64,000 bases of DNA from Ancylomarina longa (GCF_003996985.1 NZ_RJJX01000012.1:1-64000), one strand, 5' to 3'; shown: positions 45,443 through 54,350, counted from the stretch's first letter. Made by a program: numbers and translations. Notes: generated from the sequence alone by a model not told the origin.

Positions 45443-48400
45443 ATGAAAACTATTTTTTTCAATTTAAAAAGAGGAATACTTGGTTTTGTATTTATCTTTT
45501 TGACAAGTGCTGTCTTTGGACAAGTTCTTGTTTCAGGAAAAGTTACCACTGAAAGTGGGGAATCTCTACCGGGGGTTAGTATTACAGTAAAAGGTACAAC
45601 CACGGGTACTATTACAAATATCGATGGTAACTACAAATTGGAAGTGCCAGATGATGCACGAGTATTGGTGTTTTCTTTCATTGGAATGAAAGTAGAAGAA
45701 GTTGAAATTGCAGGACAAACAAATATTAATGTCATTTTGCACGAAGATACAACTGGTTTAGATGAGGTTGTTGTTGTTGGATATACATCAAGAAAAAAAT
45801 CTACCTTGACAGGTGCGGTATCTGTTGTTGATGTTTCGGATATGGAAAAAACACGGGTGCCAAATGTTGCACAGGCCTTGCAGGGACAAATTGCAGGAGT
45901 GTTGGTAACATCAAGTACGGGAGCGCCAGGGGATCCCATTCAAATAAGGATTCGTGGAGAAGGAACCATTGGAAATAATAACCCTTTATATATAGTTGAT
46001 GGTGTTCCTTCACGTGATATCACCTTCTTAAATCAGGCAGACATTAAAACAATGACTGTTTTAAAAGATGCTGCAGCAGCTGCAATCTATGGTTCCAGAG
46101 CTTCTGGTGGTGTGGTAGTAATTACTACCAAAAGTGGAGTGATAGGGAAAACAAGTTTTGATGTAAGCTACTATAGAGGACTTCAAAAAGTATCTAATCT
46201 TCCTAATATGCTGAACGCTGACCAGTATATAAATACTCTGGAAAAAGCATGGAATAATTCTGACAGAACAGGAGTAAATCCTTATACAGCAGATAGAGGT
46301 AGATCTGATTTTTCTGATACAAATTGGCTAGATGAATTGTTTGAACAAGGAAAATCACAAAATTTACAATTAACGGCTAGTGGAGGAACTGATAAAATGC
46401 AATTTTTAACGTCCTTAGGTTATTATGGACAAGATGGAATTGTAGTTTACAATAATGATAAATACCAAAAATTAAATTATAGAACCAATATAAATGTAAA
46501 TATAACGGATCGTTTTAAAATTGGTACGAATCTTCAGTTGTCCTATTCAACTCAAGATGCAATTGCATCAAAAGGGGAAAGTCTAATTAGATTTGCTTTA
46601 TTAAGAGCACCAGTTTTAGCAGTACGTAAAGATGTTAATGATCCTACTTATTCTGAGAGAGATCCTTTTACTGATATGCCATTTTTTACACCTACTGGAT
46701 ATGATCAAGGATTACAAAGAACAATGTATGAAATGGTAGGTAACCCAATTGCTAAAGCCTTTTTTTCAGATGACAAACGAAAAGTTTATAAAACGTTTGG
46801 AAATGTGTATGGTGAGTATGCATTTTTGGGGAACAAAGAATTAAAATTCAGAACAAACCTTGGTGTAGATTTAACAATGTTTCACAACAAAGCCTTTAAT
46901 GAGAATTTTGGTGATGATGATGGTGGTGGATCTGCAATTGATAAAGGATTGGGCAGACAAAACAGGCCAAATAATTTAAGTGAAGAAAGAGGAGAGGCGC
47001 GTACAATAACGTTTAACAACACATTAAACTACGCTAAAACCTTCAATGATAAGCATGATTTTAGTGCTATGGTTGGTACAGAATATATTGAGAATTATGA
47101 ATCCTCAATAGGGGCCAGCAGAGCTCGTTTTCCTTTCACAACTGATAAATATAGATACTTAGATTACGGTGGTTCGGATTTGGATATTTGGAATAGCGGA
47201 ACTGCGTCAGAATGGGCATTATTCTCTTTGTTTGCTTCAACATCGTATGTGTATGATAATAAATATATGGTTACTGCTAACGTAAGAGCCGATGCATCCT
47301 CAAGATTTTCTGAAAACAATCGCTGGGGTTATTTTCCTTCTGTTTCTGCTGGCTGGAAAATTTCTGATGAAGATTTTTTGAGCGACGTGGATTGGTTATC
47401 TAATTTAAAATTAAGAGCAAGTTGGGGTAAACTTGGGAATCAAGAGATTGATGATTATGCTTATTTAACTTTAGTTAGTCAAGTTGATGGTGTTGTTAAA
47501 ACAAACCGTTTTGGTAATCCTGATTTGAAGTGGGAGAGTTCTACTCAATCAAATTTTGGTGTTGATGTTGGTTTATTCAATAATAAATTGGCAATGTCAG
47601 CAGAATATTTTGTAAAGAATACCTCCGATATATTATTGCCAATTAGTTTGCCATCTGTAGTTGGAGATGTAGCTCCTACTATCGTTAATGCTGGTGAAGT
47701 TAGTAATAAAGGATTCGAATTTTCTTTAGATTATAGAAATTCAGATAAGGCGTTTAAATACAATATAAATGCCAATATAGCGACATTAACTAATAATGTT
47801 GAAAAACTACATCCAAATGTACCCAATATTGTAACGGACGTAACAAAAACAGCAGTTGGTCATCCATTAAATTCTTATTATGGATATAGAATGATTGGTA
47901 TATATCAAAATCAGGCTGAAATAGATAGTTATTTATCAGATGGAAGTGCAAAACCTGGTGATATTAAATTCAAAGATGTTAATGGTGATGGAAAAATAAC
48001 TCCGGATAAGGATAGAGAATTTTTAGGAAGTCCTATTCCAGATTTAACTTATGGATTTTCATTCTCAGCAACTTATAAAGGCTTTGATTTTTCTATGTTA
48101 TTTCAAGGGGTTTCGGGTGTTGATAGATACAATCAAGGGAAACAAATTGTAGATTATGACACGCGTCCTTTTAACTATACTACAGCTGTTTTAGGAGCTT
48201 GGGATGGAGAGGGTAGCAGTAATACTATACCAAGAGTTACATTCCAGGATAATGGAAGTAGTAAGGTATCTAGCATTTTTGTCGAAGATGCTTCTTATCT
48301 ACGTCTTAAAAATATTGAAATTGGATATAATATTAAATCTATAAAAGGAATTCAAAATTTACGTTTTTATGTATCTAGTCAAAATCTATTTACAATAACT

Positions 48401-48499
48401 GACTATAGTGGATTAGATCCAGAATCTACAGATTTAATGGATTTGGGAACCTACCCTCAATCGACATCGGTTTTATTCGGCGTAAATGTTAAATTTTAA
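45443..48499 (+). CDS. SusC/RagA family TonB-dependent outer-membrane transporter
   Basis: TonB-driven importer for oligosaccharides across the outer membrane. The 1018 residues start with a signal peptide ending FGQ. A carboxypeptidase-D-like regulatory domain follows (VSGKVTTESGESLPGVSI, residues about 30-105), then a TonB-box region (DEVVVVGY) and a plug domain (ALQGQIAGV, IRIRGEGT, LYIVDGVP, VLKDAAAAAIYGSRASGGVV). About 750 residues of beta-barrel end in a terminal Phe (FGVNVKF). It pairs with the SusD gene 18 bp downstream. The 256-bp gap before it may hold a second promoter. Confidence 0.95.
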   Translation: MKTIFFNLKRGILGFVFIFLTSAVFGQVLVSGKVTTESGESLPGVSITVKGTTTGTITNIDGNYKLEVPDDARVLVFSFIGMKVEEVEIAGQTNINVILHEDTTGLDEVVVVGYTSRKKSTLTGAVSVVDVSDMEKTRVPNVAQALQGQIAGVLVTSSTGAPGDPIQIRIRGEGTIGNNNPLYIVDGVPSRDITFLNQADIKTMTVLKDAAAAAIYGSRASGGVVVITTKSGVIGKTSFDVSYYRGLQKVSNLPNMLNADQYINTLEKAWNNSDRTGVNPYTADRGRSDFSDTNWLDELFEQGKSQNLQLTASGGTDKMQFLTSLGYYGQDGIVVYNNDKYQKLNYRTNINVNITDRFKIGTNLQLSYSTQDAIASKGESLIRFALLRAPVLAVRKDVNDPTYSERDPFTDMPFFTPTGYDQGLQRTMYEMVGNPIAKAFFSDDKRKVYKTFGNVYGEYAFLGNKELKFRTNLGVDLTMFHNKAFNENFGDDDGGGSAIDKGLGRQNRPNNLSEERGEARTITFNNTLNYAKTFNDKHDFSAMVGTEYIENYESSIGASRARFPFTTDKYRYLDYGGSDLDIWNSGTASEWALFSLFASTSYVYDNKYMVTANVRADASSRFSENNRWGYFPSVSAGWKISDEDFLSDVDWLSNLKLRASWGKLGNQEIDDYAYLTLVSQVDGVVKTNRFGNPDLKWESSTQSNFGVDVGLFNNKLAMSAEYFVKNTSDILLPISLPSVVGDVAPTIVNAGEVSNKGFEFSLDYRNSDKAFKYNINANIATLTNNVEKLHPNVPNIVTDVTKTAVGHPLNSYYGYRMIGIYQNQAEIDSYLSDGSAKPGDIKFKDVNGDGKITPDKDREFLGSPIPDLTYGFSFSATYKGFDFSMLFQGVSGVDRYNQGKQIVDYDTRPFNYTTAVLGAWDGEGSSNTIPRVTFQDNGSSKVSSIFVEDASYLRLKNIEIGYNIKSIKGIQNLRFYVSSQNLFTITDYSGLDPESTDLMDLGTYPQSTSVLFGVNVKF

Positions 48500-48517
48500 T
48501 ATTGAAAAATTTAAATC

Positions 48518-49996
48518 ATGAAACATATATATAGTAATATAATCATTATTTTATTCCTCCTTACAGGTCTTGTGAGTTGTACGGATGAATTAGACAAAGA
48601 TCCGATAGGACTGCTAACTAAAGATCAGATTTCATCAGATCCTACAATTGCAACAATCGAATCTTCGGTGAACTCCTCCTACTTACCTCTTGAAAACACG
48701 TTAAATGGTATCATACCTGGGTGGAGATGGGATTTAGGAACGGTATTTAGAAATGACATTGTTTTGCAAGATATTGCTTCTAATGACATGAATAAAAAAT
48801 GGAATCCCGATGGAGACCAACCTTGGATGGATAAGATCGCAGATTTTAGCTTTACACCGGAGAATCAAGCATTCAATGGGATTTGGGTGTATGACTATGA
48901 AGGTATTAGTAGAGTAAACATTGCAATAAACTTCTTAACTGATACTGAGTTAATTCAAAAGGTAGGAATGGAAGAAGCACGTAAAAATCAATTATTATCA
49001 GAAGCCTATTTTTTAAGAGCTTTTTACTATTTTGATTTAGTAAATAATTTTGGTGATGTACCGTTAGTTCTTAATTCACCGGCTTCATTTGAGGAAGCTT
49101 TTGATGTTTCCGTGAGAGCATCTGCAGATGATGTTAAAACACAGATAAATTCAGATTTATCAGCTGCTAAAACAATTGCAGCAAATGCAAAATATCCTGT
49201 ACTTTCTGAACCATGGAGAGCTTCAAAAGGTGCAATTATTGCATTACAAGCTAAAGTTGCATTATATAGTGAAGATTGGACAACAGTACTTAGCTTAATT
49301 GCAGAACTCGATGGGCTAGGTTTCTACAGTCTTAACGCTAACTATTTCGATAGTTTTGATGCTAATTTAGAATTTGCTGATGATGAAGTGATTTTTGCAT
49401 ATGATCACCGCTCAAATGAAACTCCTAATAATACTAATGGACTCAAAGATGTAAGTGGATGGGGATTTTTCTCTCCTACTGATGATTTTATTAATGCATT
49501 TGAAGCTAACGATCCTAGATTGTTATATACTACTGACATTGCTAATAAGCGTTCCTCTAAGATAGTAGGATCAACAACTGATCAGATTGATTATGGTAAT
49601 AAAGTATATATACGCTATGCTGATGTATTACTTTGGAAAGCAGAAGCTCTTAATGAAACCGGAGATTATTCTGGTGCTGTGGCTATAGTTAACCAAATAA
49701 GAAGAAGAGCTAGAACCAGCCCTACTGCCGATGGTTCCATAGTACCTGTAGGAACATTACCAGATAGAGTTAGTTCTACGAATCAAGCGGAAATAAAAGA
49801 TTGGTTAATGTCGGAAAGAAGAGTTGAATTAGGTTTTGAGTCTCAAAGATTTAATGACTTGAAAAGATGGGGAACTGCCCAAACGGTATTGACAGCACTT
49901 GGAAGAAATTTCCAGGACTATAATTACCTGTATCCAATTCCTCAAAAAGATATTGATAAGTCAGGTGGAAGTATTACTCAGAATCCAGGGTATTAA
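48518..49996 (+). CDS. SusD/RagB family surface glycan-binding lipoprotein
   Basis: Lid-like surface lipoprotein that binds oligosaccharide and closes over the SusC barrel. The signal peptide has a lipobox (GLVSCTDEL, Cys about 21). The tetratricopeptide-like core shows EAYFLRAFYYFDLVNNFGDVP, split over helices, and the C-terminal segment has ERRVELGFESQRFNDLKRWG and YPIPQKDID, all classic for the family. 492 residues, complete. Last gene of the operon, followed by a strong terminator. Confidence 0.95.
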   Translation: MKHIYSNIIIILFLLTGLVSCTDELDKDPIGLLTKDQISSDPTIATIESSVNSSYLPLENTLNGIIPGWRWDLGTVFRNDIVLQDIASNDMNKKWNPDGDQPWMDKIADFSFTPENQAFNGIWVYDYEGISRVNIAINFLTDTELIQKVGMEEARKNQLLSEAYFLRAFYYFDLVNNFGDVPLVLNSPASFEEAFDVSVRASADDVKTQINSDLSAAKTIAANAKYPVLSEPWRASKGAIIALQAKVALYSEDWTTVLSLIAELDGLGFYSLNANYFDSFDANLEFADDEVIFAYDHRSNETPNNTNGLKDVSGWGFFSPTDDFINAFEANDPRLLYTTDIANKRSSKIVGSTTDQIDYGNKVYIRYADVLLWKAEALNETGDYSGAVAIVNQIRRRARTSPTADGSIVPVGTLPDRVSSTNQAEIKDWLMSERRVELGFESQRFNDLKRWGTAQTVLTALGRNFQDYNYLYPIPQKDIDKSGGSITQNPGY

Positions 49997-50017
49997 TTTA
50001 TTACCTTAGATAAAAGG

Positions 50018-50053
50018 AAGAGGCTGTTTCGTATAACGATTCAGCCTCTTTTT
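50018..50053 (+). terminator. Terminator of the SusC/SusD operon
   Basis: Perfect 9-bp stem AAGAGGCTG/CAGCCTCTT (50018-50026 and 50042-50050) with a 15-nt loop, followed by TTT. It lies 22 bp past the SusD stop codon. Confidence 0.88.
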
Positions 50054-50090
50054 GGGTGCTGTGCATCGAATAACTAGACGGTGCAAGTCC

Positions 50091-50193
50091 GTTATACTTC
50101 CCTCTCCGTTTTCTAAGCTTTCGTTGTGGTTTGCTACCCAAATTTTGAGGTTCCGAACCTAAAATTTTACGTCTCCTAAGGCTTCCGTTGAGG
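50091..50193 (+). repeat. Imperfect direct repeat, copy A (103 bp)
   Basis: Aligns without gaps to copy B at 50239-50341 (about 88 of 103 positions identical by hand). Shared landmarks include CTAAGCTTTCGTTGTGG, AATTTTGAGG and a final CCGTTGAGG. It is preceded at 50080-50092 by CGGTGCAAGTCCG, a hairpin-like motif that I recall from domain I of bacterial group II introns. This suggests the repeats are remnants of intron RNA sequence; that is tentative. Confidence 0.75.
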
Positions 50194-50238
50194 TGCGAAA
50201 CCCCAAATTATCGGTTGGCGACCGTTCTGTTTAGGTTC

Positions 50239-50341
50239 GTTATGCTTCCCTTCCCGTTCCCTAAGCTTTCGTTGTGGTTTGCTAGCCTAATTTTGAGGTT
50301 GGGAACCTAAAAATTTACGTCCTCTAAGCCATCCGTTGAGG
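50239..50341 (+). repeat. Imperfect direct repeat, copy B (103 bp)
   Basis: Second copy, offset by 148 bp from copy A. The sequence after each copy (about 50194-50220 and 50342-50400) is also weakly similar (both contain CAAA..TTTCGGTT-like stretches), so the repeating unit may be the whole 148 bp. It runs directly into the reverse transcriptase remnant. Confidence 0.75.
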
Positions 50342-50456
50342 AGAAGGACTGCATAACTTCGCTTCCTAAGTCCAAAATTTCGGTTAGTTAAGCCAAATGC
50401 TTTGGTAAATAAGCGAAGCATTTCTATGCAGAACCATACTACCTGTGTATCCCCAG

Positions 50457-51050
50457 ATTGTTGATCGTGCAGTCCAACAGGCGATAATATAAGTTTTATC
50501 ACCTATTTATGAGCACCAGTTTTCACCGTACAGTTATGGATTCAGACCTGAACACAGAGTGAGCAAAATCAAAGAATATATTATTGACGGCTATAAATAT
50601 GCTGTGGATATGGATTTGGAAAAGTTCTTTAAAGGAAACCTAAATAAAGGAATTCGGTTATTTGGAGAGGTAGGCACTGGAAAAATCATGATTTTAAAAA
50701 TTCTATGTGAGTTCATGCTACATGCTAATAAAATAATTGCCCAATATTCTGCATGTTATGTAAATAATATTTTTGAACGACGTTTAACTAAAAAAGAAAG
50801 ACTTCTTGTCTCCCCTCTATTCATTGATGACATTGGTACAGAACAGCCTCAAATAAATGTATTCGGAACGATCAAACAACCAATTTACGAGATATTAAAC
50901 CAAAGATATCTTGACAAACGATTCCTAATGTTTGTGACTACTAATTTAAGTCCATCACAAATCGAAGAACGATATGGTGACCGTGTAAGAAACCGACTTA
51001 AAGAAATGTTCAACGTAATGAGCATGCAAGGTGAAAGCCGAAGATATTAA
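50457..51050 (+). pseudogene. Chimeric remnant: group II intron reverse transcriptase fragment fused to DnaC-like ATPase fragment
   Basis: From 50457 the frame reads IVDRAVQQAII, a stop (TAA at 50490-50492 where the family has a Gln codon), then VLSPIYEHQFSPYSYGFRP and, further on, GYKYAVDMDLEKFF. These are hallmark segments of the fingers/RT0-RT1 region of group II intron reverse transcriptases (usual form DRxxQQAI...SYGFRPGRS...DIDLxKFFD). Directly after KFF (about 50622) the homology switches to a DnaC-like helicase-loader ATPase: LNKGIRLFGEVGTGK with Ile replacing the Walker A Thr, Walker B LFIDDIG, VTTNLSPSQIEERYG, and a C-terminal GESRR. Both parts lack their other halves. An open frame from GTG 50559 could be mistaken for a 163-residue intact gene. 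It is almost certainly not functional. Confidence 0.8.
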
Positions 51051-51155
51051 CAGAAAAGGAAGTACTAACAAGCACCTCCTTTTACTGGAATGTTCTAAAA
51101 GTAGAGTTCTAATGTTTCATTTAACTAGTACATTTGAATTAACATTCATTCAAAA

Positions 51156-51187
51156 AAACCACACCGATAGAATTATCCGTATGGTTT
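51156..51187 (-). terminator. Hairpin, probable terminator of the first fic gene
   Basis: Inverted repeat of about 14 bp per arm (51156-51169 and 51174-51187, two mismatches) just past the fic stop codon (51206). On the minus strand the left arm is followed by a T run. Its sequence is clearly related to hairpins at 52614-52647 and 56055-56088. Confidence 0.65.
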
Positions 51188-51205
51188 TCTTGTGTTGTCT
51201 TAATT

Positions 51206-52327
51206 TTAAAACAAATCTATATAATCACTAAAAGCATAAATCTTTTTTCTCTTTCTTCCAGTAATTTCTTTTAGTATTCCCAATTCAACCAATGATTTTA
51301 TTAAACTGTAACCTGTTGCATCAGACGTTTCTGTAATTTCTGATACTTTGAAAGCATTCACTAATGGTTTTTTGTATAAATAGTTCATTAACTTGAAAGC
51401 ATTTGCTGAACGATTGCCAAGAGTTTGAATTTTACTATCTACTCCACTCTTTAATTTTAGTATCTTATCAAATGTTTCAATTCCATTTTGAGTTGTTTCT
51501 ATCAAACCAACTAGGAAGAATTTAAACCATTGTGTTATATCATCTTTTTCTCTTACTCTTGAAAGATTGCCGTAATACAATGTCCGATTTCTTTCAAAGA
51601 AGTCCGATAGATATAAAATTGGCTTTTTTAAAATTCCTTTCTCAATCAGATATAATGTAATAAGTAGGCGACCAACTCTTCCATTACCGTCTAGGAAAGG
51701 ATGAATAGTCTCAAATTGATAATGTATTAGCGCAATTTTAAGTAGATCTGGGAAGAAAAAATCTGTATTGTGTGCAAAATTTTCCAAGTCGCCCATTATT
51801 GTATTAATAGAAGTATATACTGGCGGAACGAATGTAGCATCATTTATAGAGGCTCCTCCGATCCAGTTCTGGCTTGTTCTAAAATGCCCCGGAAGTTTGT
51901 GTGTTCCTCTAACACCTTTTAGTAGTGTTTCATGAGTTTCTGTAATTAATCTTGATGAAAAGGGTAGTCTGTTAAGTGAATCTACAGCCTTATTTAAAGC
52001 TGATATATAATTCTGGACTTCTTCCCAATCATTACGTTTTTCAATATTCACATCCTCTTTATCCAGTAAAGCTTCCTCAATATTCGTTTGTGTTCCTTCA
52101 ATTTTACTTGATTGAGTAGCTTCTTTCAAAACGTGCATACTAATAAATAAATCAATATTAGGAATGTATTCTGAAAACATGTCCAGACGGCCTAGATGTC
52201 TATTAGCTTTATCTAATAAACTTATAACTTCCATGTTATCAATCTTCCATTCTCTATTTATTAGTTCTGGCTGAAAACTCTTATAAGTACCCTGGTTTAT
52301 ATAGTTGCCTGCTTTAAAATCTTTCAT
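51206..52327 (-). CDS. Fic-domain protein (AMPylase-type) with winged-helix C-terminus
   Basis: Fic enzymes transfer AMP or other nucleotidyl groups to protein hydroxyls. The catalytic motif HPFLDGNGRVGRLL is complete (catalytic His209). An N-terminal inhibitory helix motif SSKIEG (Glu77) matches the class II pattern in which Glu blocks ATP, so activity is self-restrained. The N-terminal part matches the Fic/DOC_N layout. The last 60 residues form a winged-helix-like module (LVELGILKEITGRKRKKIY). 373 residues. Stand-alone, without a separate antitoxin, in the accessory region left of the integrase. Confidence 0.9.
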   Translation of the reverse strand: MKDFKAGNYINQGTYKSFQPELINREWKIDNMEVISLLDKANRHLGRLDMFSEYIPNIDLFISMHVLKEATQSSKIEGTQTNIEEALLDKEDVNIEKRNDWEEVQNYISALNKAVDSLNRLPFSSRLITETHETLLKGVRGTHKLPGHFRTSQNWIGGASINDATFVPPVYTSINTIMGDLENFAHNTDFFFPDLLKIALIHYQFETIHPFLDGNGRVGRLLITLYLIEKGILKKPILYLSDFFERNRTLYYGNLSRVREKDDITQWFKFFLVGLIETTQNGIETFDKILKLKSGVDSKIQTLGNRSANAFKLMNYLYKKPLVNAFKVSEITETSDATGYSLIKSLVELGILKEITGRKRKKIYAFSDYIDLF

Positions 52328-52613
52328 ATTTTTAAAATCTTAAGTATTCTATTTTTAGATTTTAGTATGAAATTAAACTAAAAAGGCGAATAATTTTAAA
52401 AAATGGGAAAAAATTAAAATAAGAAGAATTTATCTTTTAATATTTTATCGGGAATAAAAATTAATATTTTAAAGAATTAAGAAAAATCGAAGTAAAAATC
52501 TATTTCTCTAAAAAAAAGATAATTGATCAAATTCTGATTCTCCAGAAATTCAATTATAAGATTATCTGGATAATATTTCAAAGAATTTAATAAACGAACT
52601 AATACATGGAAGA

Positions 52614-52647
52614 AAAGCCACATCGATAAAATTATCAGTATGGCTTT
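52614..52647. repeat. Dispersed hairpin related to 51156 and 56055
   Basis: Arms AAAGCCACATCGATAA (52614-52629) and TTATCAGTATGGCTTT (52632-52647), with a few mismatches. No adjacent gene end explains it as a terminator. It may be the relic of a gene end lost from this site. Confidence 0.6.
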
Positions 52648-52730
52648 CTTGTATCATGGATTTTCGCCCCAAAGGCAAAGGGTAAAACAAAAATAATTTT
52701 CCGTCAGGTATTTCGTCAGGCATAAAAAAC

Positions 52731-52763
52731 AAAACGCTTAACTTTCAGCAAGTTAAGCGTTTT
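52731..52763. terminator. Strong bidirectional terminator beside the attachment site
   Basis: Perfect 14-bp inverted repeat AAAACGCTTAACTT/AAGTTAAGCGTTTT with a 5-nt loop, A-rich before and T-rich after. On the minus strand it directly follows the tRNA-3'-end-like segment, as expected for the native terminator of a minus-strand tRNA gene. Confidence 0.85.
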
Positions 52764-52765
52764 TA

Positions 52766-52790
52766 TTGAGGTCTCTGGCGGACTGAAAAA
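52766..52790 (-). other. Candidate attachment site: tRNA 3'-end-like fragment
   Basis: On the minus strand the segment reads TTCAGT, CCGCC, AGAGACC. These match in order a T-loop half, the 3' strand of a T-stem and the 7-nt 3' strand of an acceptor stem, followed by the terminator. The 5' strand of the T-stem (GGCGG) is absent, so the tRNA similarity stops in the T-loop, a common crossover zone for tyrosine integrases. The integrase gene starts 200 bp away. This supports an att site with the rest of the tRNA gene displaced beyond the right end of the element. Inference. Confidence 0.4.
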
Positions 52791-52989
52791 TACTTAAATT
52801 AATGTTTTTCTAAACTATTAAATCACACTATAAAAATCATTAAAACTTACTATCCATAGCACTTACAGCTACTATTCGATATAAAAGTAAATTAAGTAGA
52901 TTAAGATAAAATAAAGAAAAAGCGGCAACAAAAGCGGCAACAAATTCAAAATAGTATATCTTTGGCAAATCAAATAAAGAGATAAGCCA

Positions 52990-54249
52990 ATGTCAAACGT
53001 TCGATTTACTTTAAGATCTCCAAAAAGCGAAACTGAAACCCCAATACACCTAGTTTACCGTCTAAAAGGCGAAAAATTGGTATATCCAATTGGAATAAAA
53101 GTAATTCCTAAATATTGGAAAGATCAAAGAGTGCGAAATGTCGCAGCCGCAAAAAATAAAGTTTCAATAAATAGCTTGCTTAATAATCTTGAAAATAAAG
53201 TAACCGCTTTTGTTGATGGATGTATAGTTGATGGTTTACCCTTATCAAAGTACACTTTAAAGAAATTCCTTGATAATTATTTTGCACCAGTTAATGAAAA
53301 AGAAAAGAGCTTTTTCGGATTTATAGACAAAGTAATAAAAAGCTATGAAGGAAAAATAAATCCAAGTACAGGACGACCAATTACCCAAGGAACAATAAAG
53401 AGCCTTAAAGGAACTAAAGCTGTTCTAGAGCTATTTGAAACGGCCAAATATCACCTTTCATTTGAACTTATTACACTCGATTTTTATTATGATTTTATTG
53501 TATGGTGCAACACAAAAAACTATGCTACCAATAATACAGGCAAACACATAAAGAATCTAAAAATGTTTATGGGTGAAGCTGTGGAACATGAATTAACCAA
53601 CAATTTAAGTTTTAGAAGTAAACGCTTCGTAGTTCTCAAAGAAGAAGTAGATAATATCTACCTAACTGTTACAGAACTAAAGAAAATGTACAATCTCGAT
53701 TTATCCGAAAAACCTCTACATGAAAGAGCTAGAGATTTATTTTTGATTGGTGCTTTTACAGGCTTACGAGTTTCCGATTTTAATGATCTTAAACCTGAAA
53801 ACATTATAAAACGAATTGATGGTTATAGGCTAAAAGTTGATACAAAAAAAACAGGACAAAAGGTTGTTATCCCTTTGCACCCTATTGTAGTAGCAATATT
53901 AGAAAAGAATGACGGAAAACCACCTAAGAAAATGGCTGACCAATCAATTAACTACAAAATAAAAGAGGTAGGAGAACTTGCAGAGCTTGACGACATAGAA
54001 AGCACTAGCAAATCTAAAGGTGGCTTAAAAGTGAATAAACACGTTCCTAAGTACACTCTTATAAAAACCCACACAGCAAGACGTAGCTTTTGTACAAATG
54101 CTTATTTAGCTGGTGTTCCAGTAATTGATATCATGGCTATCAGTACTCATACCACTGAAAGCTCATTTATGAAATACATCAAAGTAACCAAGGAACAGCA
54201 AGCCGATAGAATGGCACAACATCCATTTTTTACGGATAAAGCTATTTAA
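52990..54249 (+). CDS. Tyrosine recombinase/integrase of a Bacteroidota mobile element
   Basis: Site-specific recombinase of 419 residues. It has an N-terminal arm-binding region (residues about 1-90), a core-binding SAM-like domain (about 100-215, with the N-terminal part typical of Bacteroidota integrases) and a catalytic domain with Arg260 (FTGLRVSD), a Lys in the beta-hairpin (TKKTGQK), His361 and Arg364 (HTARRSF), His387 (ISTHTT) and the nucleophile Tyr396. All catalytic residues are present, so it should be active. It is the first plus-strand gene right of the candidate tRNA attachment site. The terminator-like hairpin at 54256-54276 follows. Confidence 0.93.
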   Translation: MSNVRFTLRSPKSETETPIHLVYRLKGEKLVYPIGIKVIPKYWKDQRVRNVAAAKNKVSINSLLNNLENKVTAFVDGCIVDGLPLSKYTLKKFLDNYFAPVNEKEKSFFGFIDKVIKSYEGKINPSTGRPITQGTIKSLKGTKAVLELFETAKYHLSFELITLDFYYDFIVWCNTKNYATNNTGKHIKNLKMFMGEAVEHELTNNLSFRSKRFVVLKEEVDNIYLTVTELKKMYNLDLSEKPLHERARDLFLIGAFTGLRVSDFNDLKPENIIKRIDGYRLKVDTKKTGQKVVIPLHPIVVAILEKNDGKPPKKMADQSINYKIKEVGELAELDDIESTSKSKGGLKVNKHVPKYTLIKTHTARRSFCTNAYLAGVPVIDIMAISTHTTESSFMKYIKVTKEQQADRMAQHPFFTDKAI

Positions 54250-54255
54250 AAAAAG

Positions 54256-54276
54256 AGATTTCTTTTTAAGAAATCT
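54256..54276 (+). terminator. Hairpin after the integrase gene
   Basis: Perfect 9-bp inverted repeat AGATTTCTT/AAGAAATCT with a TTT loop, 7 bp beyond the stop. It lacks a long T run, so it is a weak terminator at best. Confidence 0.45.
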
Positions 54277-54317
54277 TGCGCAAAAAATAAGAATCAAAAC
54301 TATCTAATGAAAAGTAA

Positions 54318-54350
54318 AAATTGCGAGATTTTAAACAAATCTCGCAATTT
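54318..54350 (-). repeat. Hairpin of the TGCGAGATTT family, downstream of fic 2
   Basis: Perfect 14-bp arms AAATTGCGAGATTT/AAATCTCGCAATTT with a 5-nt loop. It lies 83 bp beyond the stop of the second fic gene and is nearly identical to two hairpins upstream of that gene. It can act as a terminator on either strand. Confidence 0.8.

Larger units (their letters stand above)
52328..52989. other. Intergenic region holding the likely attachment site
   Basis: About 660 bp without a gene. It contains a hairpin of the repeated GCCACATCGATAA type (52614-52647), a perfect 14-bp bidirectional terminator (52731-52763), a tRNA-3'-end-like segment (52770-52788) and the AT-rich leader of the integrase gene. 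Confidence 0.5.

Noticed and set aside
50559-51050. Open frame of 163 codons as an intact ATP-binding protein
   Set aside because: The N-terminus is a reverse transcriptase fragment, the ATPase part lacks its N-terminal half and has an altered Walker A; treated as a chimeric pseudogene.
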